This document shows positions 41,898 to 51,248 of a stretch of DNA of 64,000 nucleotides, piece after piece. Position 1 is the stretch's first letter. Each line of letters starts with the position of its first letter. The stretch covers positions 385,205 to 449,204 of the forward strand of contig NZ_MSCC01000001.1 in assembly GCF_002954455.1 (NCBI RefSeq). Direction: 5' to 3'. The position numbers and the translations under genes were made by a program. A model generated the notes under the pieces. That model was given only the letters and a program-made list of their open reading frames with translations, was not told the DNA's origin and did not search any database. The stretch is from Photobacterium aquimaris. GTDB lineage: Bacteria > Pseudomonadota > Gammaproteobacteria > Enterobacterales > Vibrionaceae.

Positions 41898-41927
41898 TAA
41901 AAAACGGACCCAAGGTCCGTTTTTTAA
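41898..41927. terminator. Bidirectional terminator between dinB and pepD
   Basis: AAAAAACGGACC-CAA-GGTCCGTTTTTT, perfect stem with U-runs on both strands. Confidence 0.95.
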
Positions 41928-41952
41928 TGGGTTATCACTTTAACTCTGTGAG

Positions 41953-43413
41953 TTATTTTTTAACGGGAATATTTTTTAGAACTGCTAACATTTGATCCCA
42001 GAACATTTGTACCGTATCAATTTTCACTTTCTCATCAGGTGAGTGTGGGAACTTGATTGTTGGACCAAATGATAACATGTCCATTTCTGGGTAAGGTTCT
42101 TTAAATAGACCACACTCAAGACCCGCATGGATCACCATGATATTAGGTTTATTGCCGTACATTTGTTGGTAGGTATCACGGAAAACTTGCATGATTTCTG
42201 AATCAGCATCAGGTTTCCAACCAGGATATGCGCCAGCGACTTCACACTTAGCACCAGCAAGCGCTGCTAGTGATTGCAACATGCCTTCAACGTAGCTACG
42301 GCCTGAGTCGATCAATGAACGAATAAGGCATAGGATAGTAACTTTGTCTGCTTCTGTAGTGATCACGCCCATGTTTAATGAGGTTTCAACCACACCTTCA
42401 ATATCATCGCTCATGCGAATAACACCGTTCGGACAAACGTTTAAAATATTCATTAAACGAGTTTGATCAGCAGTAACGATGACATCAGCAGGAGTGGTAC
42501 ATGCTTCAGTAAAGAAGGTTAGATCCGTTTCAACATGACCCAATTCTGCTTTAGCAATTTGAAGGTATTCAGCAAATAAAGTATTTAGTTTGTCGACATT
42601 TGCTGTTGGTAATGTTGCAATAACTGTCGCTTCACGAGGTAAGGCATTACGTAGGCTACCACCAGTGAAGTTATTGATACGTAGACCAAGCTCATCAGCA
42701 TGGTCAACAAAGAAACGTGCCATTAATTTATTAGCATTACCACGGCCGGTATGAATATCACAGCCAGAGTGACCGCCTTTTAGGCCTTTAACAACCAGTT
42801 TAATCGCTTGATGATCTGTAGGAATTGCTTCGCGTTGAATATCAACGGTTAATGCAGCGTCAACACCGCCAGCACAACCCATGTAAACTTCACCTTCTTG
42901 CTCTGAATCGGTATTCAAAAGAATATCGCCTTCAAGCCAACCGGCTTCTAAGCCAAAAGCACCTGTCATGCCAGCTTCTTCATCAATCGTCAGTAATACT
43001 TCTAACGGGCCATGTTCGATGTCTTTAGCTGCTAAAATTGCTAGACATGTTGCCATGCCCATACCGTTATCAGCACCTAATGTTGTACCTGTTGCAGTTA
43101 CCCATTCGCCATCGATGAAAGGTATGATTGGATCTTGAGTAAAGTCGTGCACTGTATCTTCATTTTTTTGCGGCACCATATCAATGTGCGCTTGAAGTAC
43201 AACCCCTTTACGGTTTTCCATGCCAGCTGTTGCTGGTTTTTTGATAATCACGTTACCGGTATTATCACGACGAACATCAAGTCCTTCAGCTTGTGCGAAA
43301 GAGACAATGTACTGTGCCAATTGTTCTTCATATTTAGATGGATGAGGAATTGAACAAATCTTATCAAAGAAATGCCAAACAGCTTTTGGTGATAGTTGAG
43401 TAATTTCAGACAC
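41953..43413 (-). CDS. pepD: Aminoacyl-histidine dipeptidase (peptidase D)
   Basis: Cytosolic M20 metallopeptidase that cleaves dipeptides such as carnosine-type and other unblocked dipeptides. 486 residues. Zinc-site segments are VLQAHIDMVPQ, TLGADNGMGMA, IDEEAGMTGA, LNTDSEQEGE and VIHAGLECGLF; the dimerisation lid lies between. Neighbourhood pepD-gpt-frsA-crl-proBA follows E. coli. AAGGAAGGC precedes its ATG. It faces away from the unassigned transcription unit at 43.8-44.2 kb. Confidence 0.96.
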   Translation of the reverse strand: MSEITQLSPKAVWHFFDKICSIPHPSKYEEQLAQYIVSFAQAEGLDVRRDNTGNVIIKKPATAGMENRKGVVLQAHIDMVPQKNEDTVHDFTQDPIIPFIDGEWVTATGTTLGADNGMGMATCLAILAAKDIEHGPLEVLLTIDEEAGMTGAFGLEAGWLEGDILLNTDSEQEGEVYMGCAGGVDAALTVDIQREAIPTDHQAIKLVVKGLKGGHSGCDIHTGRGNANKLMARFFVDHADELGLRINNFTGGSLRNALPREATVIATLPTANVDKLNTLFAEYLQIAKAELGHVETDLTFFTEACTTPADVIVTADQTRLMNILNVCPNGVIRMSDDIEGVVETSLNMGVITTEADKVTILCLIRSLIDSGRSYVEGMLQSLAALAGAKCEVAGAYPGWKPDADSEIMQVFRDTYQQMYGNKPNIMVIHAGLECGLFKEPYPEMDMLSFGPTIKFPHSPDEKVKIDTVQMFWDQMLAVLKNIPVKK

Positions 43414-43771
43414 GGTAGCCTTCCTTTTATATATGAGACTGGGCTAGTGCCATTTTGTAGGGTTTTAGCCGTAAAATGACAAAATTAGGGAGCGAGTATT
43501 TTTATCGCTTTGGTTTTAGCATATCACTCTGTGTTTAGGGGAGATAGGGCAAATAATAAAATCTTATACCACCGATTTCTGCAGTTATAGTGTCAATGAT
43601 GACGTGTTGAGCAACCATAACCATAGTTATGTATTTAATGTGATCAAATGTAGCAAAAAACAGCCAGCGGGATAAATGTTGCAGTATAAGCAAATAATAA
43701 TGTAATAAAATTACACAAAATCCATTACTCAAGCATATTTTTCAAAAAGTGTGAGCTGGTTAAAATAAATA

Positions 43772-43800
43772 TTGTAAGTTTATTTCTTTTTGGTTATAGT
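43772..43800 (+). promoter_or_regulatory. Likely promoter of an unassigned short transcription unit
   Basis: TTGTAA and TATAGT separated by exactly 17 bases, close to sigma-70 consensus. Transcription would begin near 43807. The stretch from 43414 to 43771 holds the pepD promoter region but no other gene I can support. Confidence 0.65.
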
Positions 43801-43951
43801 TTAGTCAGGCCACAATGACAGGCATAATAATTAACACGACATGTTCAGGATGAACCCGAGATATCGCCTCCAAGGAACCGAGAATAAGTGGGCCATGACG
43901 GCAACCCGCCAGCAATTATGTGTTGGTGTACTTATGATTAAGGTGATTTAA

Positions 43952-44041
43952 ATGAAAATTTTTTCTTCGATGACACATTTTTGGAATAACCGTTCGGTAT
44001 ATACCAGTAATTTCCATTACCCAACGCCGTACCGTTATTAA
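43952..44041 (+). CDS. Small ORF, 29 residues, possible leader or arrest peptide
   Basis: ATG 43952 has AAGGTGA five bases upstream, a strong ribosome binding site. The peptide begins MKIFSSMTHFWNN, is rich in aromatic residues and histidine, and ends FHYPTPYRY just before TAA. Regulatory arrest peptides often end in such bulky and proline-containing stretches. It has no clear membrane helix. Not matched to a known leader peptide; the terminator 110 bases downstream would allow attenuation. Confidence 0.5.
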   Translation: MKIFSSMTHFWNNRSVYTSNFHYPTPYRY

Positions 44042-44120
44042 TAAGTTTTAATTGTTTGGTTGTTATTCAACGAGACAAAATGCAATTTTGTTCACACCCC
44101 CTTAAATTAAGAATTTCTTG

Positions 44121-44138
44121 ATAACGCTATAGCGTTAT
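44121..44138. repeat. 18-bp perfect palindrome
   Basis: ATAACGCTATAGCGTTAT is identical to its reverse complement. It lies between the small ORF and the terminator. Lacking a loop, it looks more like a dimeric protein operator than an RNA hairpin. Confidence 0.6.
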
Positions 44139-44152
44139 TTATAACATTCTGC

Positions 44153-44183
44153 CGCCACTTCATTTTGAAGTGGCGTTTTTTTA
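44153..44183 (+). terminator. Strong Rho-independent terminator of the unassigned unit
   Basis: CGCCACTTC-ATTTT-GAAGTGGCG, perfect 9-bp stem, followed by seven T residues. Confidence 0.92.
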
Positions 44184-44407
44184 TCTGCTTTTCCCTTATT
44201 GCCGTTATTAGGTTTTATTATCGGTCTTTATTAACCCTTATTGGATTGGTTAATAAAGTAGATGATTAAAAAACAACCACTGCAAATTATTGTTTAATTA
44301 TATGAAATTTAAGGTATTAGTGTCACCTTTGACGCTAGTATAAATCACCTTAGTTATTGTTTTGCGCTTTTCAACGATAAAATCTGGAAATTGCGTGATC
44401 GCATGAT

Positions 44408-44446
44408 TATAATCAGCGCCGAAATGGATTGCGCAAACGTTTTCTA
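44408..44446 (+). promoter_or_regulatory. Promoter and PurR operator of the purine permease gene
   Basis: TATAAT (44408-44413) with a weak -35 CTGGAA 18 bases upstream, followed by GCGCAAACGTTTTCTA (44431-44446), which carries the uninterrupted PurR core CGCAAACGTTTTC. The operator falls about 11 bases past the expected start, where bound repressor would block initiation or early elongation. Confidence 0.75.
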
Positions 44447-44497
44447 TTTCTTAACGTGTTTGTTAGTTTATTGCCTATCTCTAAGGAATCGAGAAGC

Positions 44498-45787
44498 ATG
44501 CTAGAAAAGTTATTTAAACTCAAAGAACATGGCACAACAGTGCGCACTGAAATTATGGCCGGTGTGACTACTTTCCTAACAATGGCTTATATTATTTTTG
44601 TAAACCCCACTATGTTAGCCAGTACAGGAATGGATCAAGGCTCAGTGTTTGTTGCTACTTGTTTAGCGGCAATGATTGGCTGCTTTGTAATGGGTTTTTA
44701 TGCTAATTATCCGGTAGCACAAGCGCCAGGCATGGGACTTAATGCCTTTTTTACTTATACCGTTGTTTTAGGTATGGGTCATACGTGGCAGGTCGCGTTA
44801 GCTGCTGTATTCTTATCTGGTTTATGTTTTATCGCGCTGAGTGTTATGCGGGTGCGTGAATGGATTATTAACTCAATTCCTCATTCATTACGTATCGGCA
44901 TTTCGGCTGGTATTGGTTTGTTTTTAGCTTTTATTGCGTTGCAAACATCTGGCATTGTGGTGGCAAGTCCAGCAACATTAGTCAAAGCCGGTGATTTAAC
45001 CAGTTTTCCAGCAATAATGGCAGGACTTGGCTTTGTGTTAACGATTGGCTTAGTTCAACGTGGCTTTAAAGCAGCAGTATTGATCGCAATTTTAATTGTT
45101 ACCGCAATCAGTATTATTGTTGGTGAGGTTGATTACAACGGCATTATGTCCGTGCCACCAAGTATTGCGCCTACTTTTATGCAACTTGATTTTTCTGGTG
45201 CAATGGAAGTTGGTTTAATTTCAATTGTATTTGCATTTTTGTTTGTCGATTTATTTGATACTGCGGGAACATTAGTTGGGGTAGCGACCAAAGCTAACCT
45301 AATTGGTGAAGATGGTAAATTACCGCGTTTAAACCGCGCATTATTAGCCGACAGTACTGCAACTTCTGTTGGTGCATTATTGGGTACCTCAAATACCACA
45401 TCTTTTGTTGAGAGTGTGTCGGGTGTCGCAGTTGGTGGCCGTACAGGCCTAACAGCCGTTACGGTTGGCATGTTATTCTTACTCGCGTTATTTTTTGCAC
45501 CATTAGCTGGCATGGTTCCAGTATATGCTACTGCTGGTGCATTATTTTATGTAGCTATTTTGATGATGTCAGGTTTGGTATCTATTGATTGGCGAGACCT
45601 AACAGAAGCCGCGCCTGTAGTGGTTGTGTGTTTACTGATGCCGTTAACCTACTCAATTGCAGAAGGTATTGGTCTTGGTTTCATTACGTTTGCGGTAGTT
45701 AAAGCATTAAGTGGCAAGGGACGTGAAGTAAATATCAGTGTTTGGGTTATTTCTACGTTATTCCTTGCGAAGATTATTTTCTTATAA
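44498..45787 (+). CDS. NCS2 (AzgA-like) purine permease
   Basis: Inner-membrane proton symporter for adenine, guanine or hypoxanthine. 429 residues from ATG 44498 (AAGGAATCGAGAAGC upstream) with 12-14 hydrophobic segments. The family marks are RTEIMAGVTTFLTMAYIIFVNP, QAPGMGLNAFFTY, VDLFDTAGTLVGVATKANL, and the TSTTSFVESVSG-like segment SNTTSFVESVSGVAVGGRTG. This is the AzgA/PurP/GhxP branch rather than UraA. A PurR site upstream and gpt 69 bases downstream support purine salvage. Substrate not decidable. Confidence 0.9.
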   Translation: MLEKLFKLKEHGTTVRTEIMAGVTTFLTMAYIIFVNPTMLASTGMDQGSVFVATCLAAMIGCFVMGFYANYPVAQAPGMGLNAFFTYTVVLGMGHTWQVALAAVFLSGLCFIALSVMRVREWIINSIPHSLRIGISAGIGLFLAFIALQTSGIVVASPATLVKAGDLTSFPAIMAGLGFVLTIGLVQRGFKAAVLIAILIVTAISIIVGEVDYNGIMSVPPSIAPTFMQLDFSGAMEVGLISIVFAFLFVDLFDTAGTLVGVATKANLIGEDGKLPRLNRALLADSTATSVGALLGTSNTTSFVESVSGVAVGGRTGLTAVTVGMLFLLALFFAPLAGMVPVYATAGALFYVAILMMSGLVSIDWRDLTEAAPVVVVCLLMPLTYSIAEGIGLGFITFAVVKALSGKGREVNISVWVISTLFLAKIIFL

Positions 45788-45856
45788 GTGTAATGTTATT
45801 TACGCTTACATAAATTTATGCGGTTTTCGAATCGCTGTTTCAGAGGTTGTTTTACT

Positions 45857-46315
45857 ATGAGTAATAAATTCGTCATCACTTGGGATAACATGCAAATGTA
45901 CACACGCCAGCTAGCAGAGAAGTTGCTACCGGCTGAACAGTGGACAGGTATCATTGCTGTTAGCCGTGGCGGTTTAGTGCCAGCGGCTATTTTGGCGCGT
46001 GAATTAGGCATTCGTCATATTGATACCGTATGTATTGCTAGCTATGATCATGATCATCAGCGTGATATGAATGTAATCAAGCAAGCTGATGGTGATGGTG
46101 AAGGTTTTATCGTTGTAGATGATTTAGTTGACACTGGTGGTACTGCGGAAAAAATTCGTGAACTGTACCCACGTGCTAAATTTGTAACGGTATGTGCAAA
46201 ACCTGCTGGTCAACATTTAGTTGATGATTTTGTGGTTAACATTCCTCAAGATACATGGATTGAACAACCTTGGGATATGGCGGTTACTTACGTTGATCCG
46301 ATTGCTAAAAAATAA
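45857..46315 (+). CDS. gpt: Xanthine-guanine phosphoribosyltransferase
   Basis: Salvages xanthine, guanine and hypoxanthine to nucleotides with PRPP, at the inner face of the membrane. 152 residues from ATG 45857, the E. coli length. PRPP loop [24 protein letters not shown] and [11 protein letters not shown] are conserved. A longer in-frame start at 45818 is not. Directly after a purine permease, so import and phosphoribosylation are probably coupled. Terminator follows. Confidence 0.97.
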   Translation: MSNKFVITWDNMQMYTRQLAEKLLPAEQWTGIIAVSRGGLVPAAILARELGIRHIDTVCIASYDHDHQRDMNVIKQADGDGEGFIVVDDLVDTGGTAEKIRELYPRAKFVTVCAKPAGQHLVDDFVVNIPQDTWIEQPWDMAVTYVDPIAKK

Positions 46316-46390
46316 ATCTGTTAGTTAAAACTGATTCAGCAAGACAATGATAGTGTGTTGATGACCAGCTTTGAAAGCTAAGTTTTATTA

Positions 46391-46420
46391 AAGACGCCAC
46401 ATTGTTGGCGTCTTTTTTTA
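46391..46420 (+). terminator. Rho-independent terminator of gpt
   Basis: AAGACGCCA-CATTG-TTGGCGTCTT stem followed by seven T residues. Confidence 0.93.
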
Positions 46421-46497
46421 TCGATTTTAGTTATTGAGAGTGGTTTAGGTATATTATCTAAGCCTATTAAAATACGTGATATACGTTGGAGGATGCC

Positions 46498-47760
46498 GTG
46501 TCTGAACAACCATCAAAACAAAATCTATCAGAGAAGCTATTTGCACCCCGCCAAACTAGCAAAGAAACCTCAAATATTGTAAAAATTGCACATGTTCATA
46601 GTGGTAATGTTAACAATGTGCTTGATGGTGAAAGTCAGCTTGGTTGGTATCGTGTTTTACGGCGTCCACAATGGATATGGCAAGGTGTTGATCCTATTGA
46701 GCAAGAAGCTGTTTTAGCAAGGATTGCAGCCTCAGATGCTCCCCGTACAACGGCACATTTATTAGATACTGTTATAGGTTATCGTTCGGGTAACTGGACT
46801 TATGAATGGTCACAATTAGCATCAAACTATCAGCAATTAGCTCGTGCAGCTGCTAATAATGGTGATAAGTTAGCGGCATCTGAATTATTGTTTAAAGCCA
46901 GTACTCATTACAGTATTGCGGCATATCCTTATATAAAAGGTGATCAGTTGGCTGATCAGGCCGAATTACAAGCCAACCAAAGTTACCGTGAGGCGATTGA
47001 TCTACGTCCACATGACATGCGTAAGATTGATGTTAAATATGAAAATAAAACCTTTGAGGCATTTATTCATCTACCACGTACCGATAAATTATTACCTACA
47101 GTAATTGTTAGTGGCGGCTTAGCAACATTACAAAGTGATCTGTGGCGGTTATATAAAGATTACTTAGGCCCTGCTGGGTATGCAATGGTGACCTTAGATA
47201 TGCCATCAGTTGGTCACAGTGATCGTTGGAACTTAACCGAAGATACCAGCCGCTTACACCAAGCATTATTGCAACAAATTCGAGATGTGCCGTGGGTTGA
47301 TAACCGCAACGTTGCGATGGTGGGGTTACGCATGGGAGGCAATGCAGCGATTCGGCTTGGCTTTATGGAGCCAACACGGTTAAAAACCTGTGTCAGTATT
47401 GGTGGTGCGATCAATAGTTTTCTTACTCAACCTAAACTGTTAGATCAAATGCCACGTATGTATTTAGATGTTCTTGCCTCTCGAATGGGTAAAAATGGCC
47501 AAGCAGAAGCGAGTATTAAATCGCATTTACCTGCATGGTCATTAAAAAACCAAGGTATTTTAGGTCGCCGTCGTGTTGATATTCCTATGCTTGGTATTGG
47601 TCTTAAAAACGACCCTATTTGTCCTGAAATGGATAATCAGCTGATTGCTTTATCAAGTTATGGCGGTAAGACGATGACGTTACCTGAAAAGCCGATTTAT
47701 GACGGCTATCACCGTGTAATGACAGAAGTGGTTAAATGGCTTGATGATAAAATGCAGTAA
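46498..47760 (+). CDS. frsA: Fermentation-respiration switch protein FrsA
   Basis: Alpha/beta-hydrolase-fold protein that binds unphosphorylated EIIA-Glc and shifts metabolism from respiration to fermentation. 420 residues from GTG 46498, which has GGAGG five bases upstream (a TTG at 46486 is weaker). The usual nucleophile elbow G-x-S-x-G reads GLRMGG, with R278 where serine would be, as in other FrsA proteins, so classical esterase chemistry is not expected. WYRVLRRPQWIWQGVDPIEQE and the LDMPSVGHSD strand are family marks. Placement between gpt and crl as in E. coli. Confidence 0.93.
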   Translation: MSEQPSKQNLSEKLFAPRQTSKETSNIVKIAHVHSGNVNNVLDGESQLGWYRVLRRPQWIWQGVDPIEQEAVLARIAASDAPRTTAHLLDTVIGYRSGNWTYEWSQLASNYQQLARAAANNGDKLAASELLFKASTHYSIAAYPYIKGDQLADQAELQANQSYREAIDLRPHDMRKIDVKYENKTFEAFIHLPRTDKLLPTVIVSGGLATLQSDLWRLYKDYLGPAGYAMVTLDMPSVGHSDRWNLTEDTSRLHQALLQQIRDVPWVDNRNVAMVGLRMGGNAAIRLGFMEPTRLKTCVSIGGAINSFLTQPKLLDQMPRMYLDVLASRMGKNGQAEASIKSHLPAWSLKNQGILGRRRVDIPMLGIGLKNDPICPEMDNQLIALSSYGGKTMTLPEKPIYDGYHRVMTEVVKWLDDKMQ

Positions 47761-47790
47761 TTATTGTACTGATAAAAAGCCTTAAATATT

Positions 47791-47826
47791 AGCGGAATTG
47801 CACTACAGTGTGATTCCGTTTTTTTA
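47791..47826 (+). terminator. Rho-independent terminator of frsA
   Basis: GCGGAATTGCAC and GTGTGATTCCG pair with two wobble positions around a TACA loop, then seven T residues. Confidence 0.88.
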
Positions 47827-48014
47827 TAACTAAAATATATTGTCATGATATTGTTGGCAAAATTAGTAACCATAGTTTGTTATTTTGTTAAAATTTACCC
47901 ATACTATAAGAAAATACTATTATGATAAGCGAATTTTTACGTTGGTACAGATAATAACAGGACAGTAAGTCTTACTTGTGTATCAAATACCGCTGACTAT
48001 GGATGGATAATACA

Positions 48015-48425
48015 ATGACAACAGCAACAATCTTTCCACCACATGGACGTTTAATCTCTAAATTGACCGCAATTGGTCCTTATCTTCGTGAAAAAAAATC
48101 ACAACCGCAACGATTCTTTTTTGACTGTTTAGCTAGCTGTGTTAATGCAGAAAAAGATCCTGAGCAACGTGAATTTTGGGGGTGGTGGCTGGTGATGACT
48201 GCGACAGATACCGGCTACGAATATGAGTATGATTTTGGTCGCTATAACGCTGCAGGTGAGTGGGTGAATGGTAGATTACCAGCGAAGCATCATGATGCTG
48301 TATTTAAAACATTGATTGATTTTTACCCCAAATTAACACAATTTATTGTTGATGAATGCGAATTAACCCTCGTTCCAGCAGCAACATTAACCCAAACTTC
48401 ATTAGCTGAATTATCTGATAAATAA
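48015..48425 (+). CDS. crl: Sigma factor-binding protein Crl
   Basis: Binds RpoS and favours its entry into RNA polymerase, boosting stationary-phase genes. About 136 residues from ATG 48015, with GGATGG upstream; ATG 48003 is an in-frame alternative. Family core: HGRLISKLTAIGPYLREK, RFFFDCLASCVN, EQREFWGWWLVMTA and YDFGRYNAAGEW. Located between frsA and proB, as in E. coli. Confidence 0.93.
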   Translation: MTTATIFPPHGRLISKLTAIGPYLREKKSQPQRFFFDCLASCVNAEKDPEQREFWGWWLVMTATDTGYEYEYDFGRYNAAGEWVNGRLPAKHHDAVFKTLIDFYPKLTQFIVDECELTLVPAATLTQTSLAELSDK

Positions 48426-48672
48426 CGTCAATATTAGCTAAAAGTTAGGCTATCACCACTGGCGACATTAAATTATTATTTTATGAAATTATCATAAATA
48501 TGCATTTATTTTGTTGCCATGTGGTGTCATCACTCTTATTTATAGCCATTAATGTTCAAACAAGGTGCTAAAGCCCGTTAATATTGATTTTGTCATTGTT
48601 TTTTTCTTGTGCTTTTCGATAGGTATTGATACAACAAAGAACATTTATTATTTCAATCTATTGTTTGATCTC

Positions 48673-49827
48673 ATGGCTGATTCAAAAAAATCTAATGCTC
48701 AAAAGCAAGACGTTGCTGCTGTTGCCGCAACCCATACTATCGTCGTCAAACTAGGTACTAGTGTACTCACAGGTGGTACATTAAAACTCGATCGTGCCCA
48801 TATGGTTGAGTTAGTGCGTCAATGCGCTATGTTACGTAGTCAAGGCCATAAAATTATCATTGTTACTTCTGGCGCTATTGCTGCTGGTCGTGAGCATTTA
48901 GGTTACCCCGAACTACCCAAAACCATGGCAAGTAAGCAACTGCTTGCGGCTGTTGGCCAAGGACGCTTAATTCAAGAGTGGGAAACCTTGTTTGGTATCT
49001 ATGGGATCAACATTGGTCAAATGTTATTAACCCGTGCAGATTTAAACGATCGCGAACGTTATTTAAATGCGCGCGATATGTTAGTGGCGCTATTAGATAA
49101 CGGTATTGTACCCGTTGTAAACGAGAACGATGCTGTTGCTACCACTGAAATTAAAGTCGGCGATAACGATAATCTCTCTGCATTAGTGGGTATTTTGGGA
49201 GGGGCTGATAAGTTACTACTCATGACCGATCAGGCGGGATTATTTACTGCAGATCCGCGTAGTAATCCAAATGCTGAGCTGATTCACGAAGTCGCGACTA
49301 TTGATGATAAATTACGTAAATTAGCCGGTGGTACTGTTGGTGGTTTAGGTACAGGTGGTATGGCAACTAAATTACAAGCTGCAGAAGTCGCTTGTCGTGC
49401 CGGTATTGAAGTGATCATTGCTGCTGGACGCCGAGTTGACGTGATTGTTGATCTTGCAGCCGGCAAAGCTGTCGGTACACGTTTTCTACCATTAAAATCA
49501 CCACTTGAAGGTCGTAAACAATGGATCCTTGCCGGGCCTCCGCCTGCTGGGGATATTGTGATTGATGATGGTGCTGTGACAGCGGTACAACAAAAAGGTA
49601 GTAGCTTACTTGCGAAAGGTATAACGCAGGTAAAAGGATCGTTTGAACGTGGTGAAGTCGTTCGAATTTTTGATAGTAATAATGTCTTACTTGCACGTGG
49701 TATTAGCCGCTATTCAAGTGATGATATGACTAAAATCGCCGGTAAGCACAGTCATGATATTCATCATGTTTTAGGCTACGAATATGGCCATGCTGCAATC
49801 CATCGTGATGATATGGTAGTTATTTAA
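48673..49827 (+). CDS. proB: Glutamate 5-kinase
   Basis: First step of proline synthesis: glutamate plus ATP to glutamyl 5-phosphate; feedback-inhibited by proline. 384 residues: amino-acid kinase domain (about 18-270; [61 protein letters not shown]) and C-terminal PUA domain. No Shine-Dalgarno is visible before ATG 48673; in-frame starts up to 48565 would add a hydrophobic stretch not seen in the family. proA follows 66 bases on. Confidence 0.95.
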   Translation: MADSKKSNAQKQDVAAVAATHTIVVKLGTSVLTGGTLKLDRAHMVELVRQCAMLRSQGHKIIIVTSGAIAAGREHLGYPELPKTMASKQLLAAVGQGRLIQEWETLFGIYGINIGQMLLTRADLNDRERYLNARDMLVALLDNGIVPVVNENDAVATTEIKVGDNDNLSALVGILGGADKLLLMTDQAGLFTADPRSNPNAELIHEVATIDDKLRKLAGGTVGGLGTGGMATKLQAAEVACRAGIEVIIAAGRRVDVIVDLAAGKAVGTRFLPLKSPLEGRKQWILAGPPPAGDIVIDDGAVTAVQQKGSSLLAKGITQVKGSFERGEVVRIFDSNNVLLARGISRYSSDDMTKIAGKHSHDIHHVLGYEYGHAAIHRDDMVVI

Positions 49828-49893
49828 TCACAGTGTTCAGTCACATCGATAGCTGATTAATTTAATGTATTTGAATTTAAGTAAGGAATTATC

Positions 49894-51150
49894 GTGAATC
49901 TTGGAAAAATGGGACAAGCAGCACAACTGGCTGCGTTTGAATTAGCCACTACTGCTACAGCTGTAAAAAACACGGCATTGGCGATTATTGCTGATGAGTT
50001 AGAAGCTAATCAAGTAGCTATTCTTGCGGCTAACAAACAAGATATTGATGCCGCTATTGCAAGTGGTATGTCAGAAGCATTGGTTGATCGTTTATTACTT
50101 AATGAAGCACGCATTAGTGCCATTGCTAGTGATGTGCGCAACGTGATTAACTTAAATGATCCTGTTGGTGCTGAACTTGATAGCCGAGTGCTTGATAACG
50201 GCATGCGCCTAAGCCGTCGCCGTGTGCCATTAGGTGTTGTGGGTGTGATTTATGAGGCTCGTCCTAATGTAACCATTGATATTGCAGCGTTATGCCTTAA
50301 AACGGGTAATGCGAGCATTTTGCGTGGTGGTCGTGAGACATTCCATTCAAATATGGCGTTAGTGAAAGTAATTCAATCTGCATTAGCTAAAGTGGGTTTA
50401 CCGGCAGCATCTGTACAATATATTGAACAGCCAGATCGTGAATATGTATCACAGCTGCTAAAACTTGATCAATATGTTGATATGATCATTCCACGTGGCG
50501 GTGCTGGTTTACATCAAATGTGTAAAGAAAATAGCACTATTCCAGTGATCATTGGTGGTTTTGGTATTAGCCATATGTATGTTGATGACAGTGCTGATTT
50601 ATCTCGATCATTAGATGTGGTTGAAAATGCTAAAGTGCAACGTCCTTCTGCATGTAATTCATTAGATACGTTATTAGTGAATGAGAAAATATCAGCAGCC
50701 TTCTTATCGCGTTTAGTTGAGCGTATGAATAAAGCAAAAGTAACGTTAGTTGCTGATGAGGCTGCGTATAGCTTATTGGAAGGTAAAGCAAGTTTCTTAC
50801 GAAAAGCTGAAGCAGGTGATTTTGATACCGAATGGCTAAGTTATACCTTAGGTGTAAAAGTCGTTGCTGATGTTGATGAAGCTATTTTTCATATGCGTAA
50901 ACATAATGCTAGTCACTCAGATTCGATCTTAACTAATAACCTTCAAGCTGCTGAGCGATTTGTTAATGCAGCAGGATCTGCTGCGGTATACGTTAATGCC
51001 TCAACCCGTTTTACTGATGGCGCACAATTTGGCTTAGGTGCTGAAGTTGCTGTATCAACTCAGAAACTGCACGCTCGAGGCCCAATGGGGTTAGAAGAGC
51101 TAACCAGTTACAAGTGGGTAGGTGTTGCAGATTACCTAAGTCGTTCTTAA
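49894..51150 (+). CDS. proA: Gamma-glutamyl phosphate reductase
   Basis: Second step of proline synthesis: reduces glutamyl 5-phosphate to the semialdehyde with NADPH; works with ProB. 418 residues, GTG start with AAGGAATT upstream. Aldehyde-dehydrogenase fold: [32 protein letters not shown], catalytic cysteine in [13 protein letters not shown], and the late [13 protein letters not shown] end. Terminator follows. Confidence 0.97.
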   Translation: MNLGKMGQAAQLAAFELATTATAVKNTALAIIADELEANQVAILAANKQDIDAAIASGMSEALVDRLLLNEARISAIASDVRNVINLNDPVGAELDSRVLDNGMRLSRRRVPLGVVGVIYEARPNVTIDIAALCLKTGNASILRGGRETFHSNMALVKVIQSALAKVGLPAASVQYIEQPDREYVSQLLKLDQYVDMIIPRGGAGLHQMCKENSTIPVIIGGFGISHMYVDDSADLSRSLDVVENAKVQRPSACNSLDTLLVNEKISAAFLSRLVERMNKAKVTLVADEAAYSLLEGKASFLRKAEAGDFDTEWLSYTLGVKVVADVDEAIFHMRKHNASHSDSILTNNLQAAERFVNAAGSAAVYVNASTRFTDGAQFGLGAEVAVSTQKLHARGPMGLEELTSYKWVGVADYLSRS

Positions 51151-51188
51151 TTAAACGTATTGTAATGCAAATTCAAAGATAATATCCA

Positions 51189-51223
51189 TCAAAAAAGCTG
51201 CCACTAAAATGGCAGCTTTTTTA
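51189..51223. terminator. Bidirectional terminator after proA
   Basis: AAAAAAGCTGCCA-CTAAAA-TGGCAGCTTTTTT: perfect stem with U-runs on both strands, between convergent genes. Confidence 0.95.
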
Positions 51224-51248
51224 CGAATATAACTTAGCGTTTCAGTAC

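Larger units (their letters stand above)
43806..44183 (+). ncRNA. Candidate structured leader / regulatory RNA, unassigned
   Basis: About 375 bases between a good promoter and a strong terminator. From 43884 to 43935 the RNA can fold as a three-way junction: outer stem ATAAGT/ACTTAT, first arm GGGCC...GG...CCC (43890-43907), second arm CCAGCA/TGTTGG (43909-43926). The junction ends five bases before the ribosome binding site of a 29-codon ORF, which is followed by an 18-bp palindrome and the terminator. A 12-codon ORF without ribosome binding site lies at 43815-43853. I compared it from memory with common riboswitches, 4.5S, 6S, tmRNA, RNase P and well-known sRNAs and saw no match. It could be a leader for the purine permease or an independent sRNA/peptide gene. 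Confidence 0.5.

Noticed and set aside
43535..43732. 65-codon minus-strand frame upstream of pepD
   Set aside because: AT-rich intergenic sequence, no ribosome binding site, no recognisable features.
43815..43853. 12-codon ORF at the start of the unassigned transcript
   Set aside because: No ribosome binding site; kept only as a note.
43806..44041. Known riboswitch, SRP RNA, 6S, or speF-type ornithine leader in the unassigned unit
   Set aside because: Conserved core sequences absent; the weak likeness of the peptide to the speF leader is not convincing and no speF is nearby.
45133..45513. 126-codon minus-strand frame inside the purine permease
   Set aside because: Antisense shadow, low-complexity product.
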